The notes below the pieces were generated by a model. The model ran no database searches and had not been told where the DNA came from. It worked only from the letters and a program-made list of their open reading frames with translations. A stretch of 64,000 nt of DNA from Symbiodinium sp. CCMP2592. Its lineage: Eukaryota; Sar; Dinophyceae; Suessiales; Symbiodiniaceae. Shown piece after piece: positions 59,798 through 64,000 of this stretch. The stretch is taken from positions 232,012 to 296,011 of the forward strand of contig CAJNDT010000140.1 in assembly GCA_905221615.1 (NCBI GenBank). The letters are read 5' to 3'. Numbering within the stretch: position 1 is the first letter of the stretch; each line of letters starts with the position of its first letter. A program made the position numbers and the translations under genes.

Positions 59798-59904
59798 TGT
59801 AGGAACCTGATCAAGAAACCTTGGGTCTTCAGTAGGGCTCCTTTTATGAACCCTAATAGAATGGAGTTGCCAGGGCCGGGGTTTCTGAATCAGGCTCCTA
59901 CATA
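59798..59904. mobile_element. Family M MITE
   Basis: TGTAGGAACCTGATCAAGAA to TTCTGAATCAGGCTCCTACA. From 59905 to 60335 only an F right half (60030-60052) is recognisable. Confidence 0.88.
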
Positions 59905-60350
59905 GCCCAGAAACCCAGGGCTCAAGATGACTCTACCCAACTGTTCATTGGACTTAACTTGTTACAAATCAGGTTACTATACCAATACTTAGTTACAACT
60001 GTAATTACGATGTGTATATCCTTACTTCCGAGTCCCATGATCCTTCAAGTACCCGGACCACTTCAAGGAACCAGGTATCTCACCGCTCCATCCGTTCGTG
60101 TCCTGCCGAAGTTTTAGCCATCATGTAGATCCTTTAGCGATGGCACTCCGCTGTCTCACACACAGACACAGAACTGAAGCCATATGGGTACATCTAAAAC
60201 GCAGTTTGAGGATGAGATGGTCAGATTTGCATTCGGCCTATGGTGTCATGATCTGGGGTCTGAGGGTGTAGGGTCCCAATACGCCTCACAGATTAGGTTT
60301 TAAAGTCAACCTTGCGAAGTTGTGTGTTGGGTTTCAGGGCTTGAACTTAA

Positions 60351-60524
60351 CAAACGTGCCGACATGATGAGATCATGTATGATGTACGTCGTCAAATTGA
60401 GTATTGCGGCGCCCGGTTTCAAACTCTCTTGGCTTCTGAGCTCGGGCTGCCCAATCGCACACTCCATGAAGTGCAGCCTGATGATAGCTTTAAGCCAAGA
60501 CTTGGCTTAACGCAACGAGTTTAG
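60351..60524 (+). CDS. Candidate exon, unknown gene
   Basis: Downstream of a GGGTTTCAG|G acceptor (60337). One frame reads TCRHDEIMYDVRRQIEYCGA, then RFQTLLASELGLPNRTLHEV, to TAG. An overlapping frame (LELNKRADMMRSCMMYVVKL...) starts at the acceptor itself and has higher GC3. Composition favours the first, bias the second. Confidence 0.35.
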   Translation, partial: QTCRHDEIMYDVRRQIEYCGARFQTLLASELGLPNRTLHEVQPDDSFKPRLGLTQRV

Positions 60525-60625
60525 GTATAGGGGTTAAAGGGAACATTTGAAAAACCTGCAAGCCGAGGGTTTTAAGGCTCAGGACCGCCAACGCCATGAG
60601 GAAAGCCCCAAGTGAAACATGTCAG

Positions 60626-60743
60626 GTGTCCCCTCGTCATTGCGTATGCCGATGCCTTTGGTACAGACCTTGCCGATCCTCCGGCAGCTCGGTGGAAAAG
60701 GCTTCAGGCTTCGCGGGGTGGTGGGTTCAGGGCTTGGGCTTAG
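60626..60743 (+). CDS. Candidate exon, unknown gene
   Basis: ACATGTCAG|G acceptor, CPLVIAYADAFGTDLADPPA then ARWKRLQ, with CAG|GCTTCG as a possible GC donor. Two other frames are longer but less protein-like. Confidence 0.34.
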
Positions 60744-60949
60744 CACTTGGGACTGGGATCGCAGAGGTTCATTACAAGATCTTGTGTGTCTCATCTTCGT
60801 TCCATCCGCCCGATCGCAGCTGCGGCTTTCTTGAAGTTCTTGCCTGCAGTATTCCCATATCCAGCAGACTGGAACTTTCGTGCTTCATGATCCCGGAGCC
60901 TCGGGTTTTGAGTGTTAGAGGCCGTGGTCAAGTAAAACCTTGAAATAGT

Positions 60950-61855
60950 CTCTACGTTCTATATGAAGTTTTACCTTGTGTGATCCTGTTTTATATCATG
61001 CTATAGGTTTAAAGCACACATATGGTATCATGTATCATGTTACTTATACTTCTCTTAGATCTTGTTTTATTGTAAACTCTATATTACTGATCTATATACT
61101 ATATATTACATACAAAACCCTGAACCCATGATATGGTAAACGGAATCTTAAACGGGGAGCCGTGGTTTTCTGAAGTCTTCGATCGTGGCCTTTGAGCCAG
61201 GGGTCGGGCTAAGCTAAAACCGTTTGGGAAAGCGCCAAAAGAACGTGTTGCTGTGGAGGCTATGAGGGTTTACGGGCTATGAGGGTTGAGGGTTTAGGGA
61301 GTATAAGACTCGGTATAAGAATTTTGCAGGTTACGTGAATATTCTACGCCTCTGTCTTTTGGTCGAACGCTGATGACGCCCTACACAAATTTACCACGGA
61401 AGGCATCGGATGCCAATAGGGTTTAGGGTGTAGTAGGGTGTGGGTTTTGGATTGCGGAATTTGAAGCCTAGAGTTGTGAGTGCTTCAATTCAGAGCTTGA
61501 GGTCTTGGGTGTTCAAAAGCCTAGAGACCAGAAGGATGCTGTGGCCCTTGCCTTCTGCGGTGAGAAGCGGTGGTACATGAGAAATTTCGCGTTAAACCTA
61601 AAGAGTGGTCCAGTTTTCAGAATGACCCCTATGCAACGGACCCTCTGATTGTGGCAACCATTAGATGAAAGTGCTTTTGTGTTCCTCTCTGTACTCTGAT
61701 GTTGTGACTTGAATGCGCGGATTCCTCGTGCTTGCACCGAGCATGCAACCAAATGTCTCCGCCAAAATAACCCTCACCTCACCTTAAACCCCCGGAACGC
61801 TTGGAATAGCCAAAAATTCCGGCAGAGGCCCACACAAGCTAAAGCCATGCCTGAA
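60950..61855. other. No supported gene
   Basis: AT-rich part (60960-61130), then mixed DNA with TTTAGGG words. Frames at 61513-61752 lack support. Confidence 0.35.
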
Positions 61856-61857
61856 AC

Positions 61858-61971
61858 CCTAGAACGTAGAGAAGGCCCTTATTCCCCCTTCTTTAGGCTT
61901 CAGATTCGCTTCTAAGCCCTTTAAACCGAAAAGGGCGCACTTTGTGTTCCGAGGGTACTCTTGGGTCTAAT
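61858..61971. mobile_element. Family K MITE, diverged
   Basis: GTAGAGAAGGCCCTTATTCC to GGGTACTCTTGGGTCTAA with the AAAAGGGCGCAC core. From 61975 to 62400 no gene is clear. Confidence 0.6.
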
Positions 61972-62402
61972 ACCCTATACCTCAACTTCAACCCAACAGC
62001 CTTACCCACAGCGACAATACGCCACAGTCATGGTGCGCGTCACACAGAGATGTGCGAAGCCAAGGTTGCCCACGTCTATCTCAGGCAGGGGGTGGGCTGA
62101 GGTTTAAGGTTGCAAAGGGGGTCTAAATAAATTGCAGTATCCTTCTACATGACCTCGATAATTCTATACCCATGCTTCATATACCCCTAAGTTCTATTGA
62201 CATTTTAACAAGGCCCTGAGTTAGATTTCACAGCTCAGGGAGAATTGTTGACTCGTCATGCTCGGTTCGTCTTTGGCTGAGGCTGTGTGGCGTAGCATCT
62301 TAGTGCTTCTTTGCCACAGGCTTCCAGCTAAAGCCCAGACAACGGTTTCGGGTGTAGCGTTTGGGGCTTGGGGTAGACACTTTGGGGGTTATGGGTGCAT
62401 GA

Positions 62403-62537
62403 TGGATTGCAAACAGACTTTGCTTCCTCGCCGGACAAGCTTGTGAGATGGTGCTTCGGCTTGATCTTCCGAAGCCACTCTCAGTTGTTGGGCAGGAGAA
62501 CGCCATCGTCACGTCACTGATGCGCCTGTCGTTTTAA
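62403..62537 (+). CDS. Candidate exon, probably same gene as 62657
   Basis: Open from a TGA to a TAA. After CAAACAG (62414) it reads LCFLAGQACEMVLRLDLPKP, then LSVVGQENAIVTSLMRLSF. Strongly protein-like. It precedes the Cys-rich exon by about 120 bp on the same strand. Confidence 0.42.
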   Translation, partial: WIANRLCFLAGQACEMVLRLDLPKPLSVVGQENAIVTSLMRLSF

Positions 62538-62656
62538 CGTATATTCGAGCTTGTTCATGCTCGTATTATGATACCGCATTCAGAAGTCGTAGCAAGTCCC
62601 ACCCGTTAAGCAGCTTGTTGCTCACGCCATGCGACTCGTTGTTTACTTTCGCACAG

Positions 62657-62975
62657 CAAGTTTCCAAGCACTGTTCTGCCAAACGTCATTTCGGGGAAGC
62701 AACGGCGACGCTTTTGGCAGGACATCGATGAACCCTGCCCTATGTGCTTTGCATGGAGTCCGACTTGTGAGCTTTGCCTAGTCGGCGTGTCTTGCAGCAC
62801 ATCATCTGATTGGCACCCCAATCCCCAGCCCCAACATAGACCCCGTAGTAAAAGCAAGCGCAAATGCCGGCACTCACATCCCGCCGCGGAACAAGCAGTG
62901 GGTGGGGCGAAACGGCCCCTGCCTCCGGCACGGAAGTGGAGCAGCAAACCGTTTTCGGCTCATAGTTGCAGTTGA
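62657..62975 (+). CDS. Candidate last exon, Cys-rich then basic protein
   Basis: A pyrimidine-rich acceptor (GTTTACTTTCGCACAG) opens a 105-codon frame: KFPSTVLPNVISGKQRRRFW, then QDIDEPCPMCFAWSPTCELC, a C-rich stretch with CPMC and CELC pairs that may bind zinc. A Pro/Arg/Lys/Ser-rich tail follows to a TGA at 62973-62975. It is the longest splice-supported frame outside the retrotransposon. No family recognised. Confidence 0.5.
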
Positions 62976-62979
62976 TCGG

Positions 62980-63355
62980 CCGGAAAAGCGATCGTAAATA
63001 CCACTACAGTAATACTCAAATAGACTGCACTGCGCATCAAGCATCAGATGGCATCGTGTAGTAAAGCGCAGGGGAATTATGATGTTTATTGTGTCGCCAC
63101 GTATACTCGAATGTAGCGTTCTAGTATGAAACAAACCCTGAAAGCACTATGTACAGTGCAATGGGATCCACATGTGCAGGAATCATCGCAAGGCTTCACA
63201 GTGTCAGGTTCTCGATGAGCCATCTGTCCAAATCAGCCGTGATGTCATAACCCTTCCTCTCGTGGTTCACGCATCTTTCTCATAGTAGAGTGGGTAGCCT
63301 TTCACCTTTTTGGCCGCAATCCACTCCCAAAGGTTAACCTTTCGTTCCCCAAGAT
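62980..63355. other. Possible 3' flank, no gene seen
   Basis: No coding frame with support. TGGTTCACG and CTCATAG words only. It shares AAAGGTTAACCTTT.GTTCCCCA with 34481-34503, a small dispersed repeat. Confidence 0.4.
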
Positions 63356-63358
63356 ACG

Positions 63359-63455
63359 GTTGATGATATAAATCCTGCATTACCTTAAGGGCCCCAAAAT
63401 ATGGGAATTATGGTATATTCCTTACTATGGCTCATGCAGGATTTATATCATCAAC
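63359..63455. mobile_element. Family A MITE
   Basis: GTTGATGATATAAATCCTGC / GGATTTATATCATCAAC, nearly perfect. Confidence 0.93.
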
Positions 63456-63489
63456 AACAGTATTGACTGGACAAGTAGACAAAGCTGAG

Positions 63490-63710
63490 GGTTAAAGAAT
63501 TATTCTTAGGGTTCCTTACTGTTCTTAACCATAACTATAGTATAACTATAGCTTGGCGTTCTTCTGGTTGAGTCTTAGAACTTCAATTTTCTGGGTTTGT
63601 ATATATATGTGAACTATAATAAGGAGACTAAAAGTTTATTTAACTTTCAGGAGTGGTTCAGAAGTTGGCCGAGATAGTATAATATGTCCCCAAAGCCTTG
63701 TTCTCGATCT
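63490..63710. mobile_element. Family H MITE, split
   Basis: Left half (63498-63555, AATTATTCTTAGGGTTCCTT) and right half (63672-63710, TAGTATAATATGTCCCCAAA) are separated by about 115 bp of unrelated DNA. From 63711 to 64000 no gene is supported. Confidence 0.5.
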
Positions 63711-64000
63711 CTTTCGTTTGGAGTGTGCCGCTCCGCGAATCTACGCCCTTGGCACAGTCAGAGAAACCTCGGCTGTGCTAGGTCTGACCGCTCCGCGCTC
63801 AAAAAGGTGCATTGAAAAAGGTGCCTTATATGAACTAGAATAAGGTTTTGGGGTGGATGCGGGCGAAAGCTTGTCGACGAAGAGTGAAACGAAGGACGAC
63901 ATTGTATCTTCAGAGAATGTGCAAAGAATGAATGAATTTATAATTTGCTGCAAATAAATTGCAGAAGTCGAAGCATTGCCTCGCAGCTTTGGGACCAAGA

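Noticed and set aside
1-64000. Dinoflagellate spliced-leader relic (CCGTAGCCATTTTGGCTCAAG)
   Set aside because: Scanned by eye on both strands. Only partial matches such as TTTTGGC near 18340 and 55835 were seen, so no retroposed mRNA is claimed.

Overview
This window looks like nuclear DNA of a dinoflagellate, probably a Symbiodiniaceae-type or related genome. The evidence is compositional: TTTAGGG/CCCTAAA plant-type telomere units are scattered everywhere. Coding sequence is confined to short GC-rich islands with GC-biased third positions, many bounded by AG|G acceptors and GT or GC donors. The rest is packed with about a hundred-base palindromic elements. No rRNA, tRNA, prokaryotic operon, CRISPR array or spliced-leader sequence was recognised. 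Species assignment is inference. || Layout. 0-3 kb: telomere-like and AT repeats, then a 1.76-kb minisatellite of 35-bp units. 3-25.8 kb: short candidate exons on both strands in MITE-rich DNA, plus a 44-bp tandem array (16.7-17.2 kb) and a heavily rearranged MITE cluster (24.7-25.5 kb). 25.85-34.3 kb, minus strand: one apparently intact 8.4-kb non-LTR retrotransposon. It has an ORF1 with a coiled coil and a 2291-residue ORF2 with membrane-like N-terminal segments, RNase H, APE-type endonuclease, reverse transcriptase and two C2H2/C2HC zinc fingers. 34.3-64 kb: more MITEs and candidate exons, a degenerate ~235-bp satellite (41.2-42.6 kb), other minisatellites, and the best multi-exon gene fragments (49.8-53.5 kb and 60.3-63 kb). 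|| How the parts relate. The MITEs fall into at least 18 families by terminal inverted repeat (labelled A to T here). Five families with unrelated termini (B, C, D, I, K) have copies flanked by perfect 4-bp target duplications, which suggests one type of transposase. Many copies lie within tens of bases of candidate exons, so they appear to make up much of the introns. Family D ends in splice-like sequence and may behave like an introner. Telomere units, microsatellites and tandem duplications have arisen inside or beside MITEs. || Limits. Exons were called by eye from open frames, codon-position GC bias and splice-like borders, so single calls are tentative and exons were not assembled into full genes. 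Only the retrotransposon domains, and more weakly one ODR4-like exon, match families I recognise. Element boundaries are good to a few bases where a target duplication is given and otherwise approximate.
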